Source: Moringa oleifera
Taxonomy: Eukaryota > Streptophyta > Magnoliopsida > Brassicales > Moringaceae
Assembly (NCBI GenBank): GCA_021397835.1
Contig: JAJFZO010000896.1
Location: 6,612,501-6,676,500, forward strand
DNA length: 64,000 nt
Direction of reading: 5' to 3'
The notes beneath the pieces are model-generated. The model made no database searches. It saw only the letters and a program-made list of their open reading frames with translations, and was not told the DNA's origin. Numbering within the stretch: the stretch's first letter is position 1; every line of letters starts with the position of its first letter. Positions 32,407-44,999 of the stretch are shown piece after piece. The position numbers and the translations under genes are program-made.

Positions 32407-35400
32407 ATGTCATTAGAGAGTTAAGCAAACCTAAATAGGACTGATCTTATCATTTGAAAACTTAATTTGATTTTGATCCTAATTTATACTCTACCCGATC
32501 TTAAGTTAGGAATATCAATTTTGTTGTTTATGTACTCGAGAATATTAAATATTTTACTATATACTTGATTTTTATTTTTATTTTATGGAAACTTCATCTA
32601 CTCATGTTCATGCATATGCATGAAGTTGAACCCAAACTCAGCCTTTTTTAACATATACCCAATTTTAAAAGGGATGAAGGAATGCAGCATTCAAGAAATC
32701 ACTTAATCTTCATCAAATCATGTACCTTATCCTGTCCAGGTCTTACTCCATGAATTGGTATCACTCTTAAGATAACTTTTAGCAGTCATATTTATGATAT
32801 TGATGAACTGAGGTTTAAAAAAATCTAAGAGCCAAGAGCCTTTTAGAACCCAAAGGTCTGATACTCAGTCAAAGCTTTGCATATAAAAATAGCCATATAT
32901 CAGCTTTCCTAAGATCTTACAATCTCATTAACTCACAAACATAGATGGAGTAAGTGATATTGAAGTGATGTATATTATTTTGTCATTAACCTTCTTTGCC
33001 TATTGATATTTTCTCTTTGTTTTGCATACATCATCAAGAAGTTTATTACTTAATGAGCATGGAAGTGAACAAAAAAATTAAACTTCATAAAAAATGAAAT
33101 CCTAATAGGTTAGGAAATCTAGATGGATCTAGGCAATACCTAGTATAATCTAAAATATGAAAGTAGATGGAGAAAGTTGGATCGAGAAAGTAAAATCAGA
33201 AAAACAAGAAAATAAAATCAAGAAACCTAGACCAACAAACTAGATTTAGAAATCCATATCGAGAATCGTTGGGAAACCAGATTTAGGAAACTAGATTAGG
33301 AGAGATTAGGTTGGGAAGATCAGGAAGTTTGATATAAAAAAAAAACAGTAGATTGGGTTTTGATATTCCAATGATTCGCATTGAAAGGAAAAAAAGAATA
33401 TTAACAAGATCAAATAGCCCAAGAAGCCAAAACATTTGATCTAAACATGATCTGAGACATACATGGCTTGGAACCCAAATGAAAACACCTGATAATTAGT
33501 TGCTAACGTGATAAGTAAATCATCAAAGCCAAAAGAGGCTTTACTTATCCTAAGGATCTCTCTTAACCTTTTAGGGTAATTAGACTTGATAATAAGATAG
33601 GGCATTTTGGGAAAATTTAAATTTTTTTAATGCTTTTAAGCTTAATAAATTTTTGTTGCCCATTAATTGCAATCATGCTAAGTGAGTCACATCTGTGCAT
33701 TTGCATGCATTCACTTTATCATATTTTTATAAAAAAAAAAATCAAGAAGAATAAGCAAGGTGTTACTCGAGTACCCAGTCCAATAATAGACCAAAAAATG
33801 AAAGAGCACATAGCAAGGTTGGAAAAAATAGAGAAAATTCATATCAAAATAAAGAATATTGAGGTACATATGTCTACAATAATGGGGCATTAAGACATAG
33901 TATCAAGAGTCCTATAGACTTTAGGTTCAAGGTACAATCCTTGGTAGATAATGAATTGTTGGAGTGATTGTGACAATAATGCAGGAAATAATACAAACAC
34001 ATAGGCTATGGAAAAGAGCTTGGGAGATCATGAATGTCAAATCTATCCTTCATCCGTTTGAATCATATCTTGAAGAGTGGTTTTGATGGAGTTAACTACA
34101 ATTTTCACTAAAAGAGAGCAAATATAGAGACAAGAAAGATAGAGGGGCAAGAGAATCATGTTGGGCATGCATTTTGAGTAAGCTCTTATTTGAACTTCAT
34201 CCTTGTCGAAGCATAAGGGCATAGCCAAACATAGCAACTTTCATTTGGCTTAATATGAAAAATATTCAAGCTTACTAGATCATTAATTTCCAATACCATC
34301 CTACTTTGGAATCCAATGGATGAATTCTTAAAGCGAAATTCTAGTCATACTAATATTGGAGAGATGATTTGGGCAAGTTCTTTCATAGCTTAAAAGACCT
34401 TTCAGCTAATCTTTAAACACGTGCAATTTATTGTGCGATCTTCATAAACAGTTACCCCTTTAAGCCTTGGAATGCAAGCCTTTCTTTTTATTAACCCTCA
34501 ATCCTTATATCTTTTAAAAAAAACCAACACAGTGAAGTTTCCTACCTTATATGTTTAGAGAAAATACCAATGGGGTATGCTGGAAAAAGTGAGAAACTTC
34601 ATGGAAAAAAGAAATTCGAAGACTTGGAATGATTATGGGCATGAGCTTATGAACATTCGAAAGAGAAAAAAGAGATGACAAAAAGAAAGAAAGATAAAAA
34701 ATATATATAAAACAAAAAAAAAAACAGAGAAGCAAGAAAACAATAAGACAAAAGAATAGAACAAAATAAAAAGTAAAAGAGGAAGAAAGAAAGAAAATAA
34801 AGAACATTTAATTGCATTAGAATGACTCTCTTCCTAATCATACTTTAATTGGCATTTTTTTCAATTTGAGTTATCTTCCTTTGCCTGTTCAATGGCCACA
34901 TTACAACCTTTTGAAAAGACCCTTTAATCTTTAATTTTGGTATATGACTACACTAATGGGGAGAAATTCAGAAAATTAGACTTATGGTGATGAAAAAAGA
35001 AAGAATCTTTTAATAGACATAGTGGCTCAAATTACCTCCTGATATGCTTAATGATTGTTAATAATTTGGCTTCTCACATCCACACATAATGACTTGGTTT
35101 AAATAAAGCAAACTCCTAAGTATTGCTTGACACTTTTTTGAATAATTCATCTAAGAGCATCGTTCACAAAATTTTAGAGAAGTTTGGGTTATTACTTATT
35201 CAGCAAACTCCAAAGAGAATTATGGAGTGTTGCATTATTCAATTTCAAAAAGAGACATGCTAAAAATAATTAGTAGTTGAACTCTTTTTACCCCTTCATG
35301 ATAAAATTCAAAAAATGATGATGATATTAATGCCTTCATTTCAAAGCTTGCCTAGTAACCTTGTGGCCTAAAAATTTCATCATTAAAGTTTACCTCACAA

Positions 35401-36184
35401 AACCCTTGATATTGTGTCTATTAATTTACATTAATACTCTTCAAGTATCAGGAAGATATATCCAAAATCAAAATGATGACTTAACTTAAGTTAAATTTAT
35501 GACGTTACATAGTCAAGGTTGATCTTCATAAAGCATTGCATCAAGTGTTTAAATTTTTTTAAAACAAATTTTAGGACAATTAAAGGATATGTCAAAAAGA
35601 AAAAAGGATGATGATTCTCTTGGGCTTGTGTTGGAGATATGTAACCAAAGAGTCAAACATTCATGAAGAACTCCCTTTATAATGGTACAAATAGTTTACC
35701 TAGGGAAGAATTTGGTGACACAATGAAAAGATATAAATTCAAGGATTTAGTTAAGGCTATCGCCAGGAGACTTGATTTACCATGCAACTTGAAGCTAAAA
35801 ATCAGTTTAAAGAGGTGATCAGGTGAAAGGATCAAGGCTTTATTCAAAGGAAAAAAGGACTAAGGAAAAAGAAAACCCTTCCATGATGAAAGAGAAAACT
35901 TTGCATTCAAGTATGAACATTCATCCATGAGCATGGCATATGTGTCATTTTTATGAAATATATGAGAAGCTGCTCAGTGACAAAAACATGAATTCCATCC
36001 AATTAAAGCTTCTTCAGCATTTTCAACCTCGAGAGATTTAACACAAAAAAAACCTTGAGGCCCTCGTTGGATAGTCCGTGTAGATTTTAAAGCCCTTATT
36101 AGATAACCAGTTAGATATTAAAACCCTTATTCCATAAAAAGTTTACTAAAAATTTCTTAATGATGGAGAAATAAATAAAAATCC

Positions 36185-36515
36185 CCAACATGAAAGGGTT
36201 AAAATAAATTTTTCTTAGTGAAAGGGAATGAAATCAATTTTTCCCTATAGGAGAGGCAAAAAATAAATCTCTAACAAGAGATGGTTGAAATAAACTTTCC
36301 CCGATGGGAAGGGTTGAAATAGATTTTTTCTAGTGGGAAGGGATGAAATAAATTTTTCTCCTATAAAGAGATAGATTTTCCTCGACAGGAGAGGATGAAA
36401 TAATTTTTTTCCTAAAGGGATGGGATGAAATATATTTTTTTTCATAGGAAAGGAGGAATAACATCTTTCCAATAAGAGGGACGAAATAAATCTCATTAAT
36501 GAGAAAGGATAAAAT
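36185..36515. repeat. Tandem array, about eight units near 38 bp, in gypsy-1
   Basis: Units carry the pattern (G)GGA(T/G)GAAATAAATTTTTCCC followed by a variable TATAGGAGAG-like spacer. Examples begin near 36,228, 36,286, 36,314, 36,345, 36,389 and 36,427. It lies about 0.8 kb before the 3' LTR, where plant gypsy elements often hold tandem repeats. Confidence 0.7.
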
Positions 36516-36779
36516 CAAAATATGTGAGGGAATATTATGAGATCTCGCCCATAAAGGCAAAAAAAAATTCTTTCAACAAAAAATAAAATAATAGTAAAAA
36601 ATAAAAAAGTAAAAAAAAAACAAAACAAAATAAGCAAAAAAATCAAAATCAAAATTAAAACAAAAGAAAGAAAAGAAAGAGAAAAGCTGATCCCTAATAA
36701 AAAAAAGAAAAAGACAAAAAAGTTTTAGTTATTGAAAAACTCACCATAGATAAAAATTTTGAAAAATCTCAGTAGTTGA

Positions 36780-37140
36780 AAATCGCGTCATGGATTAGTC
36801 TTACCAATTGAAGAACAGCTGGAAGAATGTGAATCGCTTCCTAATTGATTCTACAAATTCAATACTTTAGGTTGAATGTGAATAGCTTCTTGACGGTTAC
36901 CAAAATTAAGGCAATGGCATGAATATAAATTGCTTTTTGATTGACTCTATAAAATTAGATTAACGAGAAAAAGGTGAATCACTTCCTGACATTTACCAAA
37001 ATCAAGGTTACAAGAAGAATATGAATTGCTTCCTAGTTAATTTCATAAAATCAAAGCAACAAGAAGAATATGAATCACTTCTTAGTTAACTCTACCAATA
37101 AAGAGTAAAAGAATAAATGTGAATCACTTCCTATGTGACA
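36780..37140. repeat. Tandem array, about seven diverged units near 55-65 bp, in gypsy-1
   Basis: The phrase GAAT(G/A)TGAAT(C/T)(G/A)CTTCCT recurs near 36,825, 36,878, 36,930, 36,980, 37,017, 37,064 and 37,118, each followed by a 'TGA.T.TACCAAAATCAAG' or 'TTAATT...ATAAAATCAA' phrase. A purine stretch (37,150-37,190) follows. Confidence 0.65.
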
Positions 37141-37256
37141 TTACTTTTAAAAAAAATAAAAAGAAAAAGAAAGAAGAAAGAAATGAGTGTTTAGAGCTTA
37201 AAATTAGGTGATCTTTAGTTTTTTCCTTATTCCTCCTCTTAGAAAGAAAGGCAATT

Positions 37257-39296
37257 AATTTTAGCTCTAATATTTGAATTGAAAGGGGTCGAAAGGAGTC
37301 ATGTCTATACCTTAATGTGAGCTTAACAGTAGGCTGATAAGCATACTCTAATGTTAGGTCAGAAGTAAGATGATGAGCATGGGTATACCCCGATGTTAAA
37401 TTAGGAATACTTTATAAGTGCACTACAATGATAGGAGCATATTGATAAGCAATCCACAAAGTAAACTTTTAAGTAGACTGTTAAGCATACTGCGATGTAA
37501 GGTCGAGAATGAATTAATAAACACACTCAAATTGTGAGTCAATTCTTAAGTACACTCTGACACAATTAATCGTCAAACTCCAAATGTAATTGGCAAATAA
37601 TCTTAAAGTTGATGACATATAGGTAAAATAATAGTAAATCAATGACAGATCATTAGAACTAATTAAATTAGATTAAAGTGACAATAAATGAACCTAATGA
37701 CAAATCGACATAAGAAGAATCTTGACTCCATTAGACGAAAGACGATGAACTCAACCTGTCATCAAGTCAAACCTCTTCTCGATGAATAATTACAATTCAA
37801 CTTCGATATCACATCGGATTCCAAGTGATCTGTGGTGTCAGATTCCATTTGTTATCTCACATTGGATTACAAATATAGCCCCGATATCACATCAAGCCCC
37901 AGTTGCGATCTCATATTGGCATTCAACAACCATAAGCATGTTAATAATCTTTTTTTCACAAGAATTAAAGACTGGTAGTGATTGATCATGATCTCATATT
38001 GGGTTTCAAGGCATCAACGTGATTACGGATTGCACTAGGAAATGGACTTGAAGATCGGTTTGAATAAGATGTAACTTAAATTCTAATATGATTAATCCCG
38101 ACCTCACATCGAGCTTTAATGTATAGTTAATGAAAAACTCGAGAAGTTGGTGGAAGACTCCTGGTGAGATATGCACAGAGCATATATTTTAGTCAGAACA
38201 AACTATTTAGCACTGTGGTCACTTTTCTCCTACAACAAACTTTTGAATTTCTGGTGGCTTTTGCCTCTATTTTCAACTATAAATAGACTCATTTTCAATG
38301 AAAATGGAAAGGGACTAAATCATTGTATCTTTTTGAGGTAGAAAGCTAGCCATTTTTGCATTTTATAAGGGGGTATCATTGCTCTGAAACTTTGCATCTT
38401 TTTATTTAGACATCTTTCTCCCTCTTTCTTTCTCTTTCTAGAATCTCTACACCTTTATTTTTCTTAAGAGAGTCTTTACATTTTGAGATCTTTATATTCT
38501 TTTCGGTTTCTCTTTAGAAAGTTTATGCAAGAATATTCATTGGTTATTCAGCAAAAAGATAGGATGCAAATTATATTGAAGGTACATCTTGTGTTTATTT
38601 TACATAAAGGAATAAAACAATATTTGCTTTCGTTCACTTTTCTTTGTTATTTACTGTTCATTATATATAAATTCTGTGATGCATTTCATAATTTTTTTAA
38701 AATTATTTTAGAAAAAGGAATTTGTTAAAGTTCATATTCTAATCTCTAAATTAAAACATACTTGTTTTTTTAGAATTGAAGATTTAGTATCAACTAGACT
38801 AAAATTCTTGCATGAAACTTCATAATAAATTTATTTTTAGATTTTTCACATTTTGATTAAGTCTAATGTGGCTTTCTCTTAAAATTTGAGATTAAAAAAG
38901 GTTACTCTTACTTTGTTTATATATAGTATATATATATTATATTTATTTATTATATTTTGGGATCAATGTCAAATTATTATAAGTAAAAGATACGATATCT
39001 TCATCTTTAAGTGGTACCAATTCTTGAGCGCTTATAGTGATATTAATTCTTCCATATGCATAACTAACTCTCGATCCCAGATTCTTTGGTGAAGTAAACT
39101 AATACCTATTTTTAAATGGACTTCATCCTTTAAAAAAAAAAAAAAAGGAAGCTTTCAGAAAAAAAAAATGGTGGTTAATCACACCATAAAAAAGATTTGT
39201 GATAACTTTTTATTTTTTTATTTATCTGAAGAATTCTTAAAAACCAAAAAAAAATCTCATTCGAGCTTTTCACTAGGGAAAAGTTTGATTAAGACA
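37257..39296 (+). repeat. Gypsy-1 3' LTR (about 2.04 kb)
   Basis: Uninterrupted partner of the split left LTR. It begins TTTTAGCTCTAATATTTGAATT and ends near CACTAGGGAAAAGTTTGATT. It carries TATAAATA at 38,278-38,285. The site equivalent to the CACTA insertion reads AAATTATTATAAGTAAAAGA near 38,972-38,991, with no insert. Confidence 0.85.
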
Positions 39297-39317
39297 ATTA
39301 TTGTTTGACTCGGATCA

Positions 39318-39710
39318 ATATGATGACTAAATACCTTAACGTGGCTTAAGAAGAATGTCATATTGGCAATTGAGGGAGGACAAGGTGATCATGAGGATGA
39401 CGAAGCAACAGGCTTGAGGAAGAGTAATAGAGGCTATTCATTATAAACAGAAAAGGAAACCTCATTGAAAGAAGGTTGTTAAAAAAGAAGAAAAAGAAGA
39501 ATTCTCAGCCAAGATATCACAAAGAATAACATTTGGCTTCATTTATGGAAAACCCTAATAAAAGGTCATGCAGCTCTCTTTGCCTTATAATCTATCTTAT
39601 AAGCAAAGAGTCTACTATTGCAGAGGCTACTATTGGTGTGGGTTGAGGCGTTATTAGAACTCTAACTCCTTCCAAGTGAGGGACCTAGAACTCCATCATA
39701 AGTAGCATAA
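39318..39710 (+). repeat. Gypsy-2 5' LTR (5' truncated)
   Basis: It aligns with the 3' LTR to about 39,550, then continues alone to about 39,710 through a TTGGTGTGGGTTGAGGCG phrase reminiscent of other plant gypsy LTR ends. The end is approximate because the 3' partner is truncated; no clear primer site was found. Confidence 0.6.
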
Positions 39711-40039
39711 CTCACTTTACTGAGAGACCAAATGCGAAAAATAGACAACATGACGCCTAATCTAAAGGAAAACCAAGGACGAAAGGCGTATCAAGAACCC
39801 CAAGCTTTTCATAAATATGACAGTGAGTGAGTACTAAATAATAGAGTATTAGACCAAGGCTCCAACTAAGTGGGAGAAAAGTATTCCTCACCCAAATAAG
39901 GAGATAATGTGCAAGTCTACCAAAGGGACAGTCTAGTGGGTGATCAGCTTGGGCTCTTAGGAGCCATAGAAGGAAAATAGTAAAATAAGGACCATGATCC
40001 CCTCCCTCCATTTGATGATAAAGTCCTGGGTGAACCACT

Positions 40040-40560
40040 CCCCAACAAGTTGTTTAACCCCCAAATAGAACCATATAATGGAGTAAAAGATCCCAAAAAT
40101 CACCTAGATAGGTATAAGAGTATTATGTTAGTTTATGGGGCATCTAATGCTATTCTTTGTAAGGTTTTCCCTACACATTGACATGCCCTAGGCAAGATTG
40201 GTTTTCATCCCTTTGACTAAAGAGCATATTAACTTTCAAGAAGATATCACATTCCTTCTTAGCTCATTTCATAAGCAGTAAACGAAGCAAAAAACACCCT
40301 AACCATCATATGGTCATCTATTAGTCCCCAAATGAATACTCATAGGACTGTACGTCACACTTCAACTACAAGGCCATACAAATGGATCAACTATAAGATT
40401 TGGTGGCCATGGCCACCATTATGGAAGGACTATAGGAAGGACTTTTCTTTTATGCTATATTCCATGAACTCGCTTGCAACATGGCAAATTTGTAATTTTT
40501 GGTAGAGAAGTATATCACAAGTGAGGAAAGAAGTAAATTAAAAAAAAAATGAAACAAGAA
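40040..40560 (+). pseudogene. Gypsy-2 gag relic
   Basis: The best-preserved piece reads IEPYNGVKDPKNHLDRYKSI then MLVYGASNAILCKVFPT, the Ty3/gypsy 'retrotransposon gag' signature (P.P.Y.G..DP..HL..y...M.l.Gas.ai.Cr.Fp.tL). Stops begin soon after (T*). Later fragments of the same domain (ending near a YITSEE-like segment, about 40,510) are out of frame with one another. Confidence 0.75.
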
Positions 40561-41189
40561 AATGATCCCCTAGAAAAAAAAAAAAGGCAAGAAGGCTATC
40601 AAAGACGTAGTGCAAGACTAGGTAGTTAAATATCTCTCAATAAAGTTAGATCGTTAGACACCCAACTAAGTGAAACCTCATTGAATAAGCCTAAACCCCT
40701 ATTTCAATAACAAGGCTTTACACTACTTAACACGTTTTGGACTAGTGTGATGATGGTAATCCAAAATGAATGTATACTGAGACTTCCTCAAAGGATGGTT
40801 ATCCCATAGCTGATGAAGGATCAGAGTACTTTAATCATGAAACAGAGCTATCCAAATAATTCAAGGTTGAAATTGAAACATTGATCTAGAAAGGGTAGTT
40901 GCATACTATGTTAATCATGGGGATATGGCATTGTACCCCAGATTAAATTACCATTAGAACAACAACTTTAATTAGCCCAAGTAAAGATAATTGAGGAGTC
41001 CCCGTTAATGTGGATCCATTAACTAATCGAAGTAATAACTAGGAAGCCAACATTAACTTATGTAGAGTCCACCAAGAAAAAAGCCCATGCCTAGTCGTCT
41101 TAGAGCCAAGGACATGGACCAAAAGGACTAGTGATAACTTTTATTGATCCAAACTTACAGAGTGTTCAAGTCTTCTATGATGATGCTGT

Positions 41190-41645
41190 AGTTGTAAGTT
41201 TGGTCCAAACTTCAAAATCGAACAGATATTGATTGATAATGGAAGATCAATGAACATGTTTTATGAGCCAGCCTTCATGGAAATAAAACTGTCAAAGGAA
41301 AGGCTCAAGCCCTACAAAACAAGCTTAGTTGGCTTTAAAGGCTAGTCAACTCTAACAGAAGGAATCATAACTCTTCTAGTGTTAGCAAGCATGCCCCCAA
41401 GGCAAGCACAAATCATGACTGAGTTCTTAATAGTGAAGACCCAATCATCCTATAATAGGATCCTTGGAAGACTAGGTCTTAGTACTTTATAAGCAATCAC
41501 TTCAAGCTATCATCTGTTAATGAGGTTCCTAACACCAAATAAAGTAAGAGAAGTTAAAAGGGGTCAACAAGTAGCCAAGCAATGTTTCTTACCACCTTTA
41601 GTCACTAGAAGATATAGAAGAACAAGATGTGTCTTATAAATGAAG
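41190..41645 (+). pseudogene. Gypsy-2 protease relic
   Basis: The region reads LIDNGRSMNMFYEPAFMEIK, ERLKPYKTSLVGFKG, EGIITLLVLASMPPRQAQIM and IVKTQSSYNRILGRLGLSTL. This is the retroviral-type aspartic protease with its flap and 'YN.ILGR..L' helix as in Tat-type polyproteins. The active-site triplet is D-N-G. Only a few stops interrupt it (for example KG*ST), making it the best-preserved stretch of this pol. Confidence 0.8.
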
Positions 41646-41869
41646 TGGATTGAAGCGATGAAAGCAAGGCATGCCTCAATGAAATGATAGAGAAGTCAGA
41701 GATAGTAGAATTGGTCCTTAAAAAATCTATAAAGGTGGGGGACTATTTCCTTGAGTAGTTCAAGTGATAGTTGTGGACCTATCTTGAAAATAACTTGAAA
41801 GTGTTTGCATGGATGGTTGAAGATATGTAAGGCATTAGTTTCGAGCTAACAAAACCCTGTTTAAAAGTG

Positions 41870-42675
41870 AACCCTACATTCAAATCAGTTGAATAAAAGA
41901 AACACAGTTTCGCTATGGAAAGGTTAGAAGCAATTAAAGCGCAAATGTAAAAGCTACTAGCCATCGAGTTCATCCGGCCAATGTAGTATCCAGAATGGCT
42001 TTCAAATAAGGTATTGGTCAAGAAGGTTAATGAAAAATGGTGTATGTGCGTCGATTGTGTGGACTTCAATCAAGCATGCCTAAAGGATAGTTTTCCTTTT
42101 CCTTGGATTGACCAACTAGTCGACAACACAGTCAAGTACAAAACACTAAACTTTATGGATGCATTTTTTAGGTACAACAAGATCAATGTGCTCAAAAGAT
42201 AAGGAGTTTACCTCTTTCATTCCTAATGTCGACATATTCTACTACAAGGTCATATCATTTGGTTTGGAAAACATTAAGGCTACGCACCAAATGTTGGTGG
42301 CATAAATTTTTGAAGACCAAATTAAGAGAAATGTGGATGCCTATATTGATGAAAAGTTAAAAAGAAGAGGGTCACTTAAAGGACTTGCAGCAGCCTTTTG
42401 TTGTTTTGACAAAGTATGGCATAAAGCTAAACCATAAACAATGTGTTCGGGGTAGCTTTCAAAAGTTTTTAGGCTTCACGATTTACATGTTGAGGAATTA
42501 AGGCTAACTTTAAAAAGGTGTAGCCATTATCGACATACGAGCCTTGACCTCGATGTAGGATGTCTAGTAGCTAAATGGGAGAATGATGGCCTTGTATGGA
42601 TTCATCTTTAAAGTGATGAAAAGGTGCCTCCCCCTTTTTAAGTTTCTACGCTCGATAAAAGTATCTAGATGGATT
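41870..42675 (+). pseudogene. Gypsy-2 reverse transcriptase relic
   Basis: Motifs: AMERLEAIKAQM, FIRPM*YPEWLSNKVLVKKV, KWCMCVDCVDFNQACLKDS, FPFPWIDQLVDNTV, TLNFMDAFFRYNKINV, and after frameshifts YAPNVGG and IFEDQIKRNVDAYIDEKL. The catalytic YVDD-type motif reads YIDE (42,342-42,353). The following thumb region (LMGRMMALYGFIF, KRCLPLFKFLRSIKS) runs up to a TGG at about 42,670, where a solo LTR interrupts the gene. Confidence 0.8.
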
Positions 42676-42678
42676 GCT
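42674..42678. repeat. Possible target duplication TTGCT beside the solo LTR
   Basis: TTGCT at 42,674-42,678 recurs at 43,929-43,933. If both are the duplication, the solo LTR ends at 43,928. The alternative end is GCTAACC at about 43,937. Confidence 0.4.
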
Positions 42679-43936
42679 TGTTAGCCCCATGGTTTTTTAT
42701 GGTGAAATATGAAAACTCATTTTAATGATCACAAATGATCTTAAAAATCAACGGTTTGAGTAAATGATGCAATGATTAAAGATGAAAGGACTCAAAGAAC
42801 TCATTGTTCAAACGTTGAAGTCCTCAGAACAAAAAAGATAATTAAGACCAAGTAAGTAGTCTAGGAGTCTTAGAAGTTCTAGGATTGGCTTATTTGTAAA
42901 TCATTTTGCTTAAATAATATAAGAATCTATGGCATACATGATATTAAAATATTTTTAACAAAAAGATTCATGGACATTAAAGTGTTTTTTAGCTTTTTGT
43001 GATTCCTTAGATTAAAGAATGCATGACTTCAAAATGTGGACAGTTGGACACATAAAAAGCACATAAAAAGACCAATAAAAATGCTACTATAGTACTACTT
43101 ACCAAAAGGTGATGTTACCTCACTATATAGTAGCTAATAGATAGGGCATGGTACCATCATGGATAGGGTGTAGTACCACCGAGCCATAGAGTTTACAAGG
43201 TTACTACCGCGAGAAGCACGATGGCAACTTCCTAGGCAATAGTTAATGTGGTACCACCTCATCGATCGCGATACCATTATGATATTAGGGCGAATTTTAA
43301 AAGATTATGCTTAAAGGATCCTTTTCACTATACCACCTTGAGAAGTGTGGTACCATCACATCGACTGGATTTGAAATTTTTTTATATTTAATAAATCTAT
43401 TTTTTAAAAAGAAGTATAAAATGATTTCAGAAGGCATTATCTATGCCTTTTGTGATTTGAAAAACTCTAAGCTGTCTTGTCTTCTTATGCTCTCCTTTCC
43501 CTTGATCATTAAGCTTATTTATATCTATTGAGCCTAAAGGCTTTAATATCTAGAGCTTTAAGTTGTACCCATCTACTGTTAAGAGAGTTTTTCTTATTTG
43601 ATCTTGTATTCATTTGTCTTATGAAGATTGGGGTTTCAAGGTGAAAGGATTCACCTTGGTGTAAAATCTTGCTGAGGAATAACTAAATGAATATTCAATT
43701 AAAGAAGTGGTGAAAGTCCTTAAGTGGATTGCTCAGAAGCATGGACATACAAAAGGATAATTAGACCATGTAAAATCATTATATTTGTTTTATCTTACTC
43801 TTTTTTCGTTAATTATTGCACTTTGTTTACTACTCTTATACTTGTAATTGATAAAGAAAGAAATTAGAATTGATAATCTTACTAACTAGGCATGAAATTT
43901 TAAAATACTCAATTCACGCCCTCTTAGGTTGCTAAC
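42679..43936 (+). mobile_element. Solo copia-type LTR (about 1.25 kb) inside gypsy-2 pol
   Basis: It starts TGTTAGCCCCATGG and ends with CTCAATTCACGCCCTCTTAGG, the start and end style of long SIRE/Maximus-type copia LTRs. It carries a GGTGAAAGGATTCACCTTGG hairpin near 43,638 as such LTRs often do. It separates the RT thumb (before 42,675) from RNase H (after 43,937), so it inserted into gypsy-2. No internal coding DNA remains, which implies LTR-LTR recombination. Confidence 0.65.
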
Positions 43937-44860
43937 CTTAAGGCCTTCAATACCCAATACTAAGAAGCTTTTAACGGACTCAAGCAGTACCTTGTGTCTC
44001 CATCCTTGCTAATATAGCCAACCTCTAAGGGGAAACTCTATATGTATTTGTCAACCTCTGAGGACGCTGTCATAGCCATGCTAACACGACTTATGGGGGC
44101 TTCTTCCAAGCTAGTTTACTATGTTAGCAGCATATTGCATGGAGTAGAAGTAAGGTATACCAAGATCAACAAGTTGCTTTCACCTTATCCTTGAAAGCTC
44201 GAAAACTAAAGTTCTATTTTTAAGCCCACACAATAATGGTCATCATTGACCACCTTTATGCTTGACACTACAAAAACCTAATATGTCATGAAAAATGCTA
44301 AAGTGGAGCATTGAGTTAAGAGAGTTTGACAATGAGTTTAGTTCCCAAACAGTCATCAAAGCTCAGACCCTTATAAGTTTTATGGCCGAATGCTATAATT
44401 GGCACCGAAGATGAGCGAAAGGGAATAAATGCTGAGGAATCTGCACTTGACACTTTGAATAGACCATGTTATTGATGGAGCATTTGACAAATCGAGGAAA
44501 GGTACCTAAATGATTATCCAAGGCTCGGAAGAGGTCAAAATACAACTTGTTATGGAAATCACCTTTGAAGCCTCTAACAATGAAGTAGAATATGAAATCA
44601 TGATTGTGAGGTTTCGATTAACATGGAAAATTGGAGTGAGGCTGATTCACATACTCAACGATTCTCTATCAGTGGTCATGTAGACATAAGGAAACTATGA
44701 AGCCAAAGTGAATGGATTGGGAAATACCTTGCCAAGGTAAAAGTTTGCTACCAACTTTCAAGGAATCTCAAGTGGAACATATTCAATGTGGTTGTCAATG
44801 CCTATACTCAAAGTGAGACTAGGTAAATCACACCCCCAAAATATCTTTAAGGAAGTTTTA
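43937..44860 (+). pseudogene. Gypsy-2 RNase H relic
   Basis: After the solo LTR the pol reads EAFNGLKQYLVSPSLL, GKLYMYLSTSEDAVIAMLTR and SSKLVYYVSSILHGVEVRYT (RT-linked RNase H), then from about 44,505 QGSEEVKIQLVMEI, FEASNNEVEYEIMIVRFRLT, IGVRLIHILNDSLSVVM and NYEAKVNGLGN (second RNase H, with 'NNEAEYEA' and 'SDSQLV' equivalents). Stops and shifts separate them. Two RNase H-like domains in series are a Tat-lineage trait. Confidence 0.75.
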
Positions 44861-44999
44861 CAGCAACCTTCCATCAATAAGGAGGAAGTTCCTCTATCTT
44901 AATGGAACCATCCTAGATAGATCCTATCTAAGAACACTTAGAATCCATCACCATACTTGATGACTTAAGCAAAGCTTAAAAATTAAGGATACAAGTGGT

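Larger units (their letters stand above)
32407..37256 (+). other. Gypsy-1 internal region without recognisable pol
   Basis: All frames are closed by frequent stops. One open piece, 33,630-33,893, ends in a Lys/Glu-rich helix (KMKEHIARLEKIEKIHIKIK) that could be gag-like, but no protease, RT, RNase H or integrase motif was found on either strand. A-rich low-complexity stretches occur at 34,660-34,800 and 36,560-36,720. The 3' end holds two tandem arrays. This fits a large non-autonomous derivative or an extremely decayed element. Confidence 0.5.
23805..39296 (+). mobile_element. Gypsy-1: large LTR element split by a CACTA insertion
   Basis: Two long direct repeats of about 2.04 kb bracket about 4.9 kb of internal DNA. 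The left copy is in two parts, 23,805-25,530 and 32,064-32,383, because a CACTA transposon inserted into it; the right copy is 37,257-39,296. Directly after the left LTR comes GGCCAGCGACTCCACTGGGGAC, the leader phrase typical of plant Ty3/gypsy elements. No protease, RT, RNase H or integrase could be recognised inside, so it looks like a non-autonomous large retrotransposon derivative. LTR copies are clearly diverged but align throughout. Confidence 0.8.

Noticed and set aside
34547..34841. Phe/Leu-rich minus-strand frames suggesting membrane proteins
   Set aside because: Simply the complement of an A/AAG-rich low-complexity stretch in the gypsy-1 interior.
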